Assembly: GCF_000787775.1 (NCBI RefSeq)
Contig: NZ_BBPM01000004.1
Location: 180,052 to 244,051 of the forward strand
Origin: Streptacidiphilus carbonis
Lineage (GTDB): Bacteria; Actinomycetota; Actinomycetes; Streptomycetales; Streptomycetaceae
Direction of reading: 5' to 3'
Length of the DNA stretch: 64,000 bases
The notes beneath the pieces were generated by a model. That model saw only the letters and a list, made by a program, of their open reading frames with translations. It did not search any database and was not told where the DNA came from. The translations under genes were made by a program, and so were the position numbers. Positions 37,281 through 46,301 of this stretch are shown here, in pieces (positions within the stretch are counted from its first letter, which is position 1; every line of letters starts with the position of its first letter).

Positions 37281-38852
37281 TCAGCGGCAGCTCGGCGCCT
37301 CGGCCACCGGCAGCGGGGCCGGGGCGCCGACGGACGGCAGTCCCAGCATCACCCCGGCCGGCGCCGGCGGAGCGGCCTGCCGCTTCTCCCAGGCGTCACC
37401 CGCACGGGTGCGCCGCACGGACAGCGGGGCCCCTTCGGCGAGCAGATGGTGCGGAGCGGCGTAGGTGATCTCCACGGTGACCACGTCGCCGGGCCGCGGA
37501 GCGGAGCCGGCGACCGATGTCGCAGTGCCGGGCCGCGGAGCGGAGCCGGCGACCGATGTCGCAGTGCCGGGGCCCACACCTTCTGCGGGACGCGTGAAGT
37601 GCACCAGCCGGCTGTCCGGCGCGCGGCCGGAGAGGCGGTCGGTGTGCTGGTCCTTGCGCCCCTCGCCCTCGGCGACCAGGACCTCCAGGACCTTGCCGAC
37701 CTGCTTCTTGTTCTCCTCCCAGGAGATCTCCTCCTGGAGCGCGACCAGGCGCAGATAGCGCTCCTGGACGACCTCCTTGGGGATCTGCCCCTCCATCTCG
37801 GCCGCGGGGGTGCCGGGCCGCTTGGAGTACTGGAAGGTGAACGCCTGGGCGAAGCGGGCCTCGCGGACCACGTGCATGGTCTGCTCGAAGTCCTCCTCGG
37901 TCTCGCCGGGGAAGCCCACGATGATGTCGGTGGAGATGGCCGCGTCGGGCATGGCCGCGCGCACCTTCTCGATGATCCCCAGGTACCGCTCCTGCCGGTA
38001 GGAGCGCTTCATCGCCCGCAGCACGCTGTCCGACCCGGACTGCAGCGGCATGTGCAGCTGGTGCATCACGTTGGGCGTCTCCGCCATGGCCGCGATCACG
38101 TCGTCGGTGAAGTCCTTGGGGTGCGGCGAGGTGAACCGCACCCGCTCCAGTCCGTCGATCCCGCCGCAGGCGCGCAGCAGCTTGCCGAACGCCTGGCGGT
38201 CGCCGATGTCCTGCCCGTACGCGTTGACGTTCTGGCCGAGCAGGGTGACCTCGACCACGCCCTCGGCGACCAGCGCCTCCACCTCGGCCAGGATGTCGCC
38301 GGTGCGGCGGTCCTTCTCCTTGCCGCGCAGCGCCGGGACGATGCAGAAGGTGCAGGTGTTGTTGCAGCCGACCGAGATCGACACCCAGGCCGCGTAGGCG
38401 GACTCGCGCCGGGTCGGCAGGGTGGACGGGAAGACCTCCAGCGACTCCAGGATCTCGACCTGGGCCTCCTCCTGGACCCGGGCGCGTTCCAGCAGCGCGG
38501 GCAGGTGGCCGATGTTGTGGGTGCCGAAGACCACGTCCACCCAGGGGGCCCGCTTGACGATGGTCTCGCGGTCCTTCTGCGCCAGGCAGCCGCCGACGGC
38601 GATCTGCATCCCCGGCTGCACCGCCTTGACCGAGGCGAGCTGCCCCAGGTTGCCGTACAGGTGGTTGTCGGCCTTCTCGCGCACCGCGCAGGTGTTGAAG
38701 ACCACGACATCGGCATTGGCGCCCGACGGCGCCTTGGCATAGCCGGCGTCCTCGAGCAGCCCGGCCAGCCGCTCGGAGTCGTGGACGTTCATCTGACATC
38801 CGTGCGTGCGGATCTCATAGGTCTTGGAAGCTTCTGCGGTACCCACGCCCAC
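37281..38852 (-). CDS. miaB: tRNA-2-methylthio-N6-dimethylallyladenosine synthase
   Basis: A radical-SAM methylthiotransferase of 523 aa acting on the MiaA product. The N-terminal MTTase domain has its cysteines in [30 protein letters not shown] and AVGGCLAQK. The radical-SAM triad is [22 protein letters not shown]-terminal TRAM domain follows. Inside it, 13 residues ([13 protein letters not shown]) are repeated in tandem from a 39-bp duplication. The GTG at 38852 has no good binding site, and the GTG at 38846 is equivalent. Confidence 0.95.
   Translation of the reverse strand: MGVGTAEASKTYEIRTHGCQMNVHDSERLAGLLEDAGYAKAPSGANADVVVFNTCAVREKADNHLYGNLGQLASVKAVQPGMQIAVGGCLAQKDRETIVKRAPWVDVVFGTHNIGHLPALLERARVQEEAQVEILESLEVFPSTLPTRRESAYAAWVSISVGCNNTCTFCIVPALRGKEKDRRTGDILAEVEALVAEGVVEVTLLGQNVNAYGQDIGDRQAFGKLLRACGGIDGLERVRFTSPHPKDFTDDVIAAMAETPNVMHQLHMPLQSGSDSVLRAMKRSYRQERYLGIIEKVRAAMPDAAISTDIIVGFPGETEEDFEQTMHVVREARFAQAFTFQYSKRPGTPAAEMEGQIPKEVVQERYLRLVALQEEISWEENKKQVGKVLEVLVAEGEGRKDQHTDRLSGRAPDSRLVHFTRPAEGVGPGTATSVAGSAPRPGTATSVAGSAPRPGDVVTVEITYAAPHHLLAEGAPLSVRRTRAGDAWEKRQAAPPAPAGVMLGLPSVGAPAPLPVAEAPSCR
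37489..37566. repeat. Perfect 39-bp tandem duplication inside miaB
   Basis: Positions 37489-37527 and 37528-37566 are identical, beginning CCGGGCCGCGGAGCGGAGCC. The unit is a multiple of three, so the frame is kept. The next five bases (CCGGG) begin a third copy. Confidence 0.95.
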
Positions 38853-38925
38853 AAGGGTACGGGCAGGGCGGAGCGCCCTGATCCCGAGCTTCCCGAAGGG
38901 GGGTAGGACTGGCAGGATCACCCGC

Positions 38926-39960
38926 ATGGCGGACACCTGGCGGCTCCACGACCTGCTCTCCCGAGGGGTGCGCTCGCCTGCCGTCCGGGTGCTGACCGTG
39001 ATGGTGGCGCTGGCCGCCGCCGCCCTCGGCTACTGGCTGGTGGCACCCAACGGGGTGGCCTACCCCAAGGGCGTGTTCGGGATGGCGACCGGCTCCAGCG
39101 GCGGCGTCTACGAGAAGTACGGGCAACTGCTGAAGCCGAACGTGGACCGGGACCTGCCCGGGGTGGAGCTGCGACTGGACTCCTCGGCCGGCGGCCCGGA
39201 CAACCTGGCCAGGATCGCCGGCGGACGGGACGACTTCGGCATCGCCACGGCGGACGCGGTGGCGCACTACCGGGGGGCCGACGCCGGCGAGCTGCGGGCG
39301 ATGGGCCGGCTCTACGACGACTACGTGCAGCTGGTGGTGCCGACCGGTTCGAGCATCAGGAGCGTCGGCGACCTCCGCGGCAAGAAAGTGGCGATCGGCC
39401 AGGTCAACTCCGGGGTGGCACTGATAGCCGAGCGGATCTTCCAGGTGGCCCACCTCGATCCGGACCGGGGCGACCTGACCGCCGAGCCGCTGGGCATCGA
39501 CGAGGCGCCGAAAGAACTCGCCCAGGGGAAGATCGACGCGTTCTTCTGGTCCGGCGGCATTCCCACCTCGGGCGTCACCGACCTCACCGACACCTCCCAC
39601 GTCCGGCTGGTACCGCTGGGCAACCTGGCGACCGCGCTGGACGCTCTCGCCTCGGAGCAGGACCCGGAGGCCCGGAACAGCCAGATCTACCGCAGCTCGA
39701 CCATGCAGGCCAGCGCCTACCCGAGGACCGACCCCGACGTCGCGGTGTCCACCATCGCCGTCGCCAACCTCATGGTGACCAGGGCCGACGTCCCGCTGGG
39801 GCTGGTCCAGCGGGTGACCGCCGCGGTGATCGACAGCAGGGACTCCATCGGGCGCCAGGTGCACTCGGCGCAACTGGTGGACATCCGCTCGGCGATCTAC
39901 ACCGACCCGCTGCCGCTGGCGGAGGGCGCCCGCAGGTACTACGTGTCGGCCAAGCCCTGA
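38926..39960 (+). CDS. TAXI family TRAP transporter solute-binding protein
   Basis: A 344-aa extracytoplasmic binding protein. It starts with a membrane anchor ([16 protein letters not shown]) after a short basic N-terminus. The TAXI-type fold shows [40 protein letters not shown] and [20 protein letters not shown]. No TRAP permease subunits adjoin. In streptomycetes TAXI proteins often sit near a two-component system, and one lies about 3 kb away. Its 3' end overlaps the convergent merR gene by 22 bp. Confidence 0.9.
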   Translation: MADTWRLHDLLSRGVRSPAVRVLTVMVALAAAALGYWLVAPNGVAYPKGVFGMATGSSGGVYEKYGQLLKPNVDRDLPGVELRLDSSAGGPDNLARIAGGRDDFGIATADAVAHYRGADAGELRAMGRLYDDYVQLVVPTGSSIRSVGDLRGKKVAIGQVNSGVALIAERIFQVAHLDPDRGDLTAEPLGIDEAPKELAQGKIDAFFWSGGIPTSGVTDLTDTSHVRLVPLGNLATALDALASEQDPEARNSQIYRSSTMQASAYPRTDPDVAVSTIAVANLMVTRADVPLGLVQRVTAAVIDSRDSIGRQVHSAQLVDIRSAIYTDPLPLAEGARRYYVSAKP

Positions 39961-40850
39961 CCGCCGCCACTGTCCGGCCCGCCGTCCCCCTGCCCACTGC
40001 CTCCCCGCCTGCCGTCTCCTGGCGTGCCACCGGCCGGCCCGCCGCTGTCCGCGCCGCCGCCGAGCTCGTGCTGCACCAGGTCGCGCAGCGGACCGGTGAC
40101 CGCGGCGTCCAGCAGTTTGGTCGCCTCCACCCGCATCGCCCTGGCCAGTTCGGCGTCCACCACCGACTGGGCCAGCGGCCGCAGCCGGCGCACGGTGCCG
40201 ATGGCCTCGGCCGCCTCGGCGTTGTCCAGCTGGTGTCCCGCATAGCGGACGAAGACATGGATCGCGCTGAACTCGACGAAGCGGCGGGCCAGATGGTCGA
40301 TGTCGCCGCGGAGCTCCTCCAGGTGGGCCACGATCGCCGGCAGCGGGACGCCCAGCTCGTGCAGTTCCACCGCGACGGCCAGCAGGCCCGGGCTCGGCAC
40401 CAGGAACTGGGCCGCCTCCGCCGGGTCCACCAGCGGCGGCTCCGGCTGCAGCACCCCGAGCCGGACCGCGTCGGCTATGGCCCGGTGGTCCTCCACCCCG
40501 TGGAAGGAGGCGACCAGTGCCTCCCGGCTGATCCGCTCCGCGGCCTCGTCCGTCCAGGGCGCGGTGACCTCGGCGACCAGGCCGAGCACGCCGCCCAGGC
40601 CGCGCCCGCTCTCCCAGGCGTCCAGCAGCTCCTTGATGCCCGCCAGGGTGTGCCCGCGGTCCAGCAGTTGGGCGATCAGCCGCAGCCGTTCCAGGTGCTC
40701 ACGCTGGTAGACGTTGGCGCGCCCGCGCCGGTCCGCCGCCGGGAGCAGGCCGCGGTCCTGGTAGGCACGCACATTGCGGACAGTGGTTCCGGCCGCCCGG
40801 GCGAGGTCGTCGATCCGGTAGTCCGCGCGCTGCTCGGGCACCGTCGTCAC
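39939..40850 (-). CDS. MerR family transcriptional regulator
   Basis: A 303-aa regulator. The N-terminal MerR winged helix is YRIDDLARAAGTTVRNVRAY, then QDRGLLPAADRRGRANVYQR. A long helical region (HTLAGIKELLDAWESGRGLG) and an effector domain follow, without the cysteines of metal sensors. A Gly/Ser-rich disordered tail ends it. The GTG at 40850 has GGAGG eight nt upstream. It is 32 nt downstream of the hydrolase gene in one operon, and a palindrome in that operon's promoter is a likely self-binding site. Confidence 0.92.
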   Translation of the reverse strand: MTTVPEQRADYRIDDLARAAGTTVRNVRAYQDRGLLPAADRRGRANVYQREHLERLRLIAQLLDRGHTLAGIKELLDAWESGRGLGGVLGLVAEVTAPWTDEAAERISREALVASFHGVEDHRAIADAVRLGVLQPEPPLVDPAEAAQFLVPSPGLLAVAVELHELGVPLPAIVAHLEELRGDIDHLARRFVEFSAIHVFVRYAGHQLDNAEAAEAIGTVRRLRPLAQSVVDAELARAMRVEATKLLDAAVTGPLRDLVQHELGGGADSGGPAGGTPGDGRRGGSGQGDGGPDSGGGQGLADT

Positions 40851-40882
40851 GTCGTGCTCCTCCACTCCCCCGGCCTGACGGC

Positions 40883-41839
40883 CTAGCGCGGAACCGAGCG
40901 TACCGCCGGATTCTCCGAGCGTGTGGGCGAGGGGACCAGGCCGGAGCGGACTTCGTCGACGAAGTCCGCGATCAGTCCGGCCAGCTCCTCCGGCCGCGTC
41001 AGCGGGAGCCAGTGGCCCGCAAGGACGGTGCGCCGACGGAGTACCGGAGCCCACTGGTCCAGATCGTCGTAGAGATGGGGCGACAGATAGGGGTCGCGCA
41101 GCGGGACGACCAACTGGACCGGGACGGTGGCGATCCGGTCCCGGCGCGGATGCCGCAGCCGGGGGCGGACATTGGCCCGGTAGAGCCAGGTGCCGTTGGC
41201 CGCGTCCTCCGCCAGGGTGGGCGACGGCCGGTCGTCCGGCACCGGCAGCCGCTCCATGGCGCGGCGCAGCGCGGGCCAGTGCCGGCCCAGCGGTCCGCGC
41301 CACAGCAGCTCGGGCACCCGGGGCACCTGGAAGGCGTAGACGTACCAGGACCGCAGCCCCTGCCCGGCGGCCTGGGCCAGGCTGCGGCCGGTGGGCCGGC
41401 GCAGCCGGGAGCTCAGCCACAGTCCGAAGTGGTCCAGCCCGGGGCCGGAAATACTGGTGAACGAGGCGAGGCCGCCGCGCAGCCGGGGCGAGGTGGCGAA
41501 CTCCCAGCCCTGGACCGAACCCCAGTCGTGGCCGACCAGGTGGACCGGGCCGTAGGGGGCGAGTGCGTCGAGGACGGCCAGGAGGTCGTCCTCCAGCCGT
41601 TCCAGGAGGTAGTTCTCGGTGCACGGCGCGGGCGCGGTGGACTGCCCCGCGCCCCGCACGTCGTAGGCGACCACGTGGTAACGGTCGGCCAGGCGGCCCA
41701 TCACCGGTTCCCAGACCTGCTTGCAGTCGGGGTAGCCGTGCAGGAACAGCAGCGTGGGCCTGGTGGCATCACCGGCCTCGACCACGGCCAGCTCCACATC
41801 GCCTGCGGACACTCGGTGCTCGACAGCCCCGGGGATCAT
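40883..41839 (-). CDS. Alpha/beta hydrolase (epoxide hydrolase/haloalkane dehalogenase-like)
   Basis: A 318-aa alpha/beta-fold hydrolase. The oxyanion loop is LFLHGYPDCKQVWEPV, and the nucleophile is the Asp in VHLVGHDWGSVQGWEF, as in epoxide hydrolases and dehalogenases rather than serine esterases. RDPYLSPHLYDDL is near the acid and GHWLPLTRPEELAGLI carries the catalytic histidine. In other actinobacteria this domain is often fused ahead of a short-chain dehydrogenase; here it stands alone. The ATG follows GGAAGGG. Confidence 0.92.
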   Translation of the reverse strand: MIPGAVEHRVSAGDVELAVVEAGDATRPTLLFLHGYPDCKQVWEPVMGRLADRYHVVAYDVRGAGQSTAPAPCTENYLLERLEDDLLAVLDALAPYGPVHLVGHDWGSVQGWEFATSPRLRGGLASFTSISGPGLDHFGLWLSSRLRRPTGRSLAQAAGQGLRSWYVYAFQVPRVPELLWRGPLGRHWPALRRAMERLPVPDDRPSPTLAEDAANGTWLYRANVRPRLRHPRRDRIATVPVQLVVPLRDPYLSPHLYDDLDQWAPVLRRRTVLAGHWLPLTRPEELAGLIADFVDEVRSGLVPSPTRSENPAVRSVPR

Positions 41840-41883
41840 CGTCGTTCCCTTCCGCCTGCGCGGTTCCTGCCATGCGCCAATGT

Positions 41884-41907
41884 GCCAGTGGCCACTGGCG
41901 TGGTCAA
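41884..41907 (-). promoter_or_regulatory. Promoter of the hydrolase-merR operon with a perfect 16-bp palindrome
   Basis: GCCAGTGGCCACTGGC (41884-41899) is a perfect palindrome. On the minus strand a TTGACC -35 element (41902-41907) lies just before it, and a weak -10 (CACATT, 41879-41884) just after. A dyad filling the -35/-10 spacer is the MerR-family arrangement, so the operon's own MerR is the first candidate to bind. Confidence 0.6.
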
Positions 41908-41952
41908 TGGCTGTGCCGAGGCAATTCATCATCCCATTATTCGAGACAGATC

Positions 41953-41981
41953 TTCTCACCTGGAGAGACAGTCTCTAGAGT
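41953..41981 (+). promoter_or_regulatory. Promoter of the methyltransferase gene with an internal dyad
   Basis: A -35 of TTCTCA (41953-41958) and a -10 of TAGAGT (41976-41981) are separated by 17 bp. The dyad AGAGACAGTCTCT (41964-41976) lies in the spacer. A further GAGACAG half-site at 41943-41949 is in direct orientation. The arrangement suits a repressor, identity unknown. Confidence 0.55.
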
Positions 41982-42026
41982 CCAGGACTACGGCACATCT
42001 GCTGACGGACCGACAGGGAGACCACC

Positions 42027-42833
42027 ATGAGCGGCAAGGCCACCTACACCCACGGCTTCCACTCGTCCGTGCTGCGCTCGCACAGCTGGCGCACCGCGGC
42101 CAACTCCGCCGCCTACCTGGTCCCGGAACTGAAACCGGGTCAGCAGCTGCTGGACGTCGGCTGCGGCCCCGGCACCATCACCGCCGACCTGGCCCGACTG
42201 GTGGCGCCGGGCCGGGTCACCGCCGTGGACAGCTCCGCCGAGGTACTGGCGCAGGCCGAGCGGGCGGCGGCGGAGGCCGGGGTCGACGGGATCGTCTTCG
42301 CCACCGCCGACGTGCATGCGCTGCCCTACCCGGACGACTCCTTCGACGTGGTCCACGCCCACCAGGTGCTGCAGCACGTCGCCGACCCGGTGCAGGCGCT
42401 GCGGGAGATGCGCCGGGTGTGCCGCCCCGGCGGGGTGGTCGCGGCCCGAGACTCCGACTACGCGGCCTTCACCTGGTTCCCGGCCCGGCCCGAACTGGAC
42501 GAGTGGAACGCGCTGTACCACCGGGTGGCCCGGAGCAACGGCGGCGAGCCCGAGGCCGGACGGATGCTGCGGTCCTGGGCACGGGCGGCCGGCTTCGAGG
42601 AGATCCACTCGGGCTCCGGCACCTGGTGCTACGCGTCCGACGAGGAACGCGCCTGGTGGGGCGGGATGTGGGCGGAGCGGATCACCTCCTCGGGGATCGC
42701 CGCGCAGGCTCTGGCCGAAGGCTTCGCCACCGAGGACGAGCTGCGGCGGATCTCGGCCGGGTGGAGCGGGTGGGCCGCCGACCCGGACGGCTGGTTCAGC
42801 GTGCTGCACGGTGAGGTGCTCTGTCGGGCTTAG
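42027..42833 (+). CDS. Class I SAM-dependent methyltransferase
   Basis: A 268-aa UbiE/menG-like methyltransferase. SAM-binding motif I is LLDVGCGPGTITADLARLV; motif II-like text is VTAVDSSAEVLAQAERAAAE. The later FDVVHAHQVLQHVADPVQAL and GGVVAARDSDYAAFTW fit small-molecule O/C-methyltransferases. The ATG follows GGGAG. It is divergent from the hydrolase operon and ends before a repeat-derived hairpin. Substrate unknown. Confidence 0.92.
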   Translation: MSGKATYTHGFHSSVLRSHSWRTAANSAAYLVPELKPGQQLLDVGCGPGTITADLARLVAPGRVTAVDSSAEVLAQAERAAAEAGVDGIVFATADVHALPYPDDSFDVVHAHQVLQHVADPVQALREMRRVCRPGGVVAARDSDYAAFTWFPARPELDEWNALYHRVARSNGGEPEAGRMLRSWARAAGFEEIHSGSGTWCYASDEERAWWGGMWAERITSSGIAAQALAEGFATEDELRRISAGWSGWAADPDGWFSVLHGEVLCRA

Positions 42834-42850
42834 GTACTGTGTCGGGCTTA

Positions 42851-42925
42851 GGTGGTGCGACTGAACCGCTGCCGGCGAGTCGCACCATCAGGGGCGCGGG
42901 GAACCGCGCGGCAGGCGACCCGCGA
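42851..42925. repeat. Streptomycete intergenic repeat with hairpin (copy 1)
   Basis: GGTGCGACT (42854-42862) pairs with AGTCGCACC (42878-42886), extended by three more pairs. Downstream text GGGGCGCGGGGAACCGCGCG belongs to the same dispersed family as 49391-49440 and 59864-59936. It lies between the convergent methyltransferase and sensor-kinase genes and may terminate both. Confidence 0.65.
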
Positions 42926-42936
42926 TCAGGAACCCG

Positions 42937-44343
42937 TCAGCGAACGGAGGGGACGGCCAGCGTCACGGTCAGGCCGCGGGGTTCGTTGGGGGAGAACTCC
43001 AGCGAGCCCCCCGAGGCGGCCAGCAGGGTCCTGGCGATGGAGAGCCCCAGGCCGGAGCCGTCCACGTTCTGGTGGCGCGGACTGCGCCAGAAGCGGTCGC
43101 CGATCCGGCCCAGCTCCTCCTCGGTCAGCCCCGGCCCCGCGTCCCGGACCGCCACCGCGACCCGCCCGGGGCCGGGCCCGTCCAGCACCGCCACCCGCAC
43201 CCGGTCGCCCTCGGGGGTGAACTTGAGGGCGTTGTCGATCACCGCGTCCAACGCGCTGCCGAAGGCGACCGGGTCGGCGAGGCCGAGCAGCGGGCCGGCC
43301 GGCTCCTCGAAGTCCAGGCCGACCCCGCGCTCGCCGGCCAGCGCGGTCCAGCCCTCGACGCGTACCGCGGCGAGCGCGGACAGGTCCGTGGGCTCGGCGC
43401 CGTGGCCGGCGTGCTCCGCGACGGCCAGGCCGAGCAGGTCGTCCAGCACCGAGGCCAGCCTGCGCCCCTCGACCCGGACCCCGGCCAGCTCGTCCTCGTG
43501 GCCCTCCGGCAGCTCCATGCCCATCGCCTCGACCCGAAGCATCAGCGCCGCCAGCGGATTGCGCAGTTGGTGCGAGGCGTCCGCGACGAAGGCCCGCTGC
43601 TGGTCCAGCACCTGCTCGACATGGTCCGCCATCTCGTTGAACGCGCGGGCCAGCCGCCGCAGTTCGGGCGGCCCGCCGGCCGGGGCGACCCGGGAGGCCA
43701 GCCGGCCGGTGGCGATGTCATGGGTCACCTTGTCCAGGTCCTGGACCGGTCGCAGCACCCAGCCGGTGAGCAGCACCGCGGCCGCGACGGCCACCAGGAC
43801 CGCGCCCGCCTCGCCCCCGGCCAGCAGCAGCCAGCCGCGCAGGATCCGCGCGTCCAGCGCCCCGGTCGGCGACTCGGTGACCACCACGGCGACCACGTCG
43901 CCGTCCCAGACCACCGGCGAGGCGACCACCAGCTCACGGTGCGACTGCCAGGGCCACGCCTGCGCCGGGTCATGGCTGCGCCGGCCGTCCAGTGCCTCCA
44001 GGAAGGCCTGCGCGGACTCCCCCTGGGCGGCGTCGCTCCATTCGGCCGGGTCGGCGGTGACCGGCTTTCCGGAGAGCCCGAACACGCCCGCCTTGATGCC
44101 GTAGACGTTGTAGTAGCGGCGCAGCTCCGTGGTCAGGGTGGAAAGCTGCTCCTGCGCCGTCGGCGTGCCGGACTGGCCGACCGGGTTCTGGGCCAGCGCG
44201 GCGAAGCGCGCGGTGTCGTCGATCCGGTCCACCACCAGGCGCTGCTGCTCCGCCGCAGCCTCACTGATGGCGAGCGGAAGTCCCAGGGCGATCAGCACAC
44301 AGGCCATCAGGGCCAGCAGGATGCCGAGCAGGCGGGTACGCAT
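42937..44343 (-). CDS. Two-component sensor histidine kinase
   Basis: A 468-aa membrane kinase: helix 1 (LLGILLALMACVLIALGLPL), a ~130-residue extracytoplasmic sensor region, helix 2 (AVLVAVAAAVLLTGWVL), then HAMP, HisKA with the phosphorylated His in FVADASHQLRNPLAALML, and an HATPase_c domain (N box DAVIDNALKFTPEGD, G box DAGPGLTEEELG, then GSGLGLSIARTLL). The start overlaps the regulator stop by one base (TGATG). The signal is unknown. Confidence 0.95.
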   Translation of the reverse strand: MRTRLLGILLALMACVLIALGLPLAISEAAAEQQRLVVDRIDDTARFAALAQNPVGQSGTPTAQEQLSTLTTELRRYYNVYGIKAGVFGLSGKPVTADPAEWSDAAQGESAQAFLEALDGRRSHDPAQAWPWQSHRELVVASPVVWDGDVVAVVVTESPTGALDARILRGWLLLAGGEAGAVLVAVAAAVLLTGWVLRPVQDLDKVTHDIATGRLASRVAPAGGPPELRRLARAFNEMADHVEQVLDQQRAFVADASHQLRNPLAALMLRVEAMGMELPEGHEDELAGVRVEGRRLASVLDDLLGLAVAEHAGHGAEPTDLSALAAVRVEGWTALAGERGVGLDFEEPAGPLLGLADPVAFGSALDAVIDNALKFTPEGDRVRVAVLDGPGPGRVAVAVRDAGPGLTEEELGRIGDRFWRSPRHQNVDGSGLGLSIARTLLAASGGSLEFSPNEPRGLTVTLAVPSVR

Positions 44344-45122
44344 CAACCAGCGGCCGGGGCGGCCGGCGGTCCGGGCCGTTGCTGCGGGTCGCTCGGGGGC
44401 GCGGCCGCCCCGGCCGGCTCGACGACCAGCCGGTAGCCGACCCCGCGCACCGTCTCGATCAGCGAGGGGACGGCGAGCTTCTGCCGCAGCGAGGCGACAT
44501 GGACCTCCAGGGTCCGCGAGGTGCCCTCCCAGCTGCTGCGCCAGACCTCGCTGATGATCTGCTCGCGCCGGATCACCACCCCCGGGCTCTGCGCCAGCAG
44601 CGCCAGCAGGTCGTACTCCTTGCGGGTCAGCGGCACGTCCCGGTCGTGCACCAGGGCCTTGCGGGCCGCCGGGTCCAGCCGCAGGCCGCAGGAGCGGCTG
44701 ATCCGGTCGGCGGTGGTCTCGGCCGGGCGCGCCTGGTCGGCGGCGGGCTGCGGAGCCGTGCCGCGCCGGGCCACCGCGTGGATCCGGGCCAGCAGCTCGC
44801 CCATGTCGTAGGGCTTCACCACATAGTCGTCGGCGCCGAGGTTCAGTCCGTGGATCCGGGAGTTGATGTCCGACCGGGCGGTGACCATGATCACTGGAAT
44901 GCCTCCGCGCCGCCGGATCTGGCCGCAGACGTCGAAGCCGTCCCGGTCGGGAAGCCCCAGGTCCAGCAGCACCACCCGGTACGGGCCGCGCCCGTCCGGC
45001 ACCAGCGCGTCCAGCGCCTCGTTGCCGGTCCTGGCGTGGCGCACTTCGAAGCCGTGCTTGGTCAGCACGGCCACCAGCGCCGCGGCCACATGGTCGTCGT
45101 CCTCGACAAGGAGCAGGCGCAC
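44343..45122 (-). CDS. OmpR/PhoB-family response regulator
   Basis: A 259-aa regulator. The receiver domain has acidic residues in LLLVEDDDH, the phospho-acceptor Asp in VVLLDLGLPDRDGFDV, and the Lys in DDYVVKPYDMGELLARI. After a short linker comes a winged-helix DNA-binding domain (DVPLTRKEYDLLALLAQSPG, and REQIISEVWRSSWEGTSRTL). The GTG follows GAGGAG. It precedes and overlaps its kinase gene. Confidence 0.95.
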   Translation of the reverse strand: MRLLLVEDDDHVAAALVAVLTKHGFEVRHARTGNEALDALVPDGRGPYRVVLLDLGLPDRDGFDVCGQIRRRGGIPVIMVTARSDINSRIHGLNLGADDYVVKPYDMGELLARIHAVARRGTAPQPAADQARPAETTADRISRSCGLRLDPAARKALVHDRDVPLTRKEYDLLALLAQSPGVVIRREQIISEVWRSSWEGTSRTLEVHVASLRQKLAVPSLIETVRGVGYRLVVEPAGAAAPPSDPQQRPGPPAAPAAG

Positions 45123-45366
45123 GGTCGACTCCTCTGTTCAGCGGTCGGCGGGAGACCGGTACCGGGCATTCCCATGTACCCCATCCCGGTTGTGCCCCCG
45201 CGGTCAAGAGGATGTCCCGGTGAGTGCACGGACCGTTACCGAGCTGCGATGAACGTCACGGCCCGGGGCGGCGGCCGGTTCCTCAAATCCCGCTCAGATA
45301 GTCGGCACCACCCCCGCGAGCAGGCATATCGTCTGAAGTGATCAACAGAGAACAGGGGGGCACGAG

Positions 45367-46110
45367 GTGCGCGAGGCCGTTCAGCAGGAGGGCACGAGCC
45401 TGGTCACCCTGCGCGGCGTCAGCAAGCGCCACGGGCTGGTGCAGGTGTTGCACGAGATCGACCTGGACCTCTGCCCGGGAGAGGTGGTCGCCGTACTGGG
45501 ACCGGTCGGCGCCGGGAAGTCGACCCTCTTCCGGGCCATCAACGGGGCCGAGCGGATCGATTCGGGGAGCATCAGCGTGGAGGGCCGCAAGCCGCTCCCC
45601 CGGCGGCGCCTGCTGCCGGGCCTGCGCCGCCCGGCGGCGGAGCCCGGGGAGCTGGTCGAGCACCGGACCGTGCTGCAGAACGTGGCACGGGGACAGACCT
45701 GGCTGCGGCGGCTGACCCAGGCCGAGGCCGCCCGCCGGGCGCAGGCGCTGCTGGAACGGGTGGGCGCGGGCGACTGTGCGGCCCGCTACCCCGGGGAGCT
45801 GACCGGCGGGCAGCGCCAGCTGGTCTCGCTGGCCCGGGCTCTGGCTGCCAATCCCCGGTTGCTGCTGCTGGACGAGCCGTGCGGCTCCCGCTCCCCCGCC
45901 GTACTGCGCGGTCTCGCCGCCGACGGCACGGCCGCGCTGCTCGCCACCGACGACCCCGCCTTCGCGCGCGCCGCGGCGGACCGGGTCCTCTTCATGGTCG
46001 GCGGACGCATCACCGAACGCGGCACCCCGGAGGAGTTCTTCACCACTCCGCGCACCGCCCGGGCCCGTGACTTCCTGGCAGGTGGGGCGAGCGGGGGCGC
46101 GCAGCGCTGA
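45367..46110 (+). CDS. Stand-alone GluA-like ABC ATPase with degenerate catalytic loops
   Basis: A 247-aa protein closest in layout to amino-acid ABC ATPases (GluA/GlnQ). Walker A (GPVGAGKST, about 45-53), a near-normal signature LTGGQRQ (145-151) and Walker B LLLLDEP (Asp169, Glu170) are intact. The Q-loop glutamine is not visible (RPAAEPGELVEHRTVLQNV where VGMVFQ is expected). The D-loop SALD is GSRS. The switch histidine is Asp195 in LATDDPAFARAAADRVLFM, about 6 residues too close to Walker B. The end RITERGTPEEFFTTPRTARA is GluA-like. No binding protein or permease follows; in S. coelicolor gluABCD occupies the comparable region. It may be a relic or a regulatory ATPase. Confidence 0.85.
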   Translation: MREAVQQEGTSLVTLRGVSKRHGLVQVLHEIDLDLCPGEVVAVLGPVGAGKSTLFRAINGAERIDSGSISVEGRKPLPRRRLLPGLRRPAAEPGELVEHRTVLQNVARGQTWLRRLTQAEAARRAQALLERVGAGDCAARYPGELTGGQRQLVSLARALAANPRLLLLDEPCGSRSPAVLRGLAADGTAALLATDDPAFARAAADRVLFMVGGRITERGTPEEFFTTPRTARARDFLAGGASGGAQR

Positions 46111-46301
46111 CGTTCCCGCCGGGGCGGGCGCGGCGTGGGCGCGGGTCGGCCGCGCCACGAACCGGCGTACCCCCGAAGCTGCTTGACGCCGCACCAGGCG
46201 ATCTGTTGCAGTGACTCCATGACCGGTCCTGCCCGCACCGGAAGTACGGCGCCCGCCGGCCTCCAGGCGGCGGGCGGCCCCGTCGGAGTCGAGAGGCAGC
46301 C

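Noticed and set aside
46219-46301. ATG with short frame before the FAD monooxygenase
   Set aside because: Out of frame with the enzyme, no conserved product, and no binding site.
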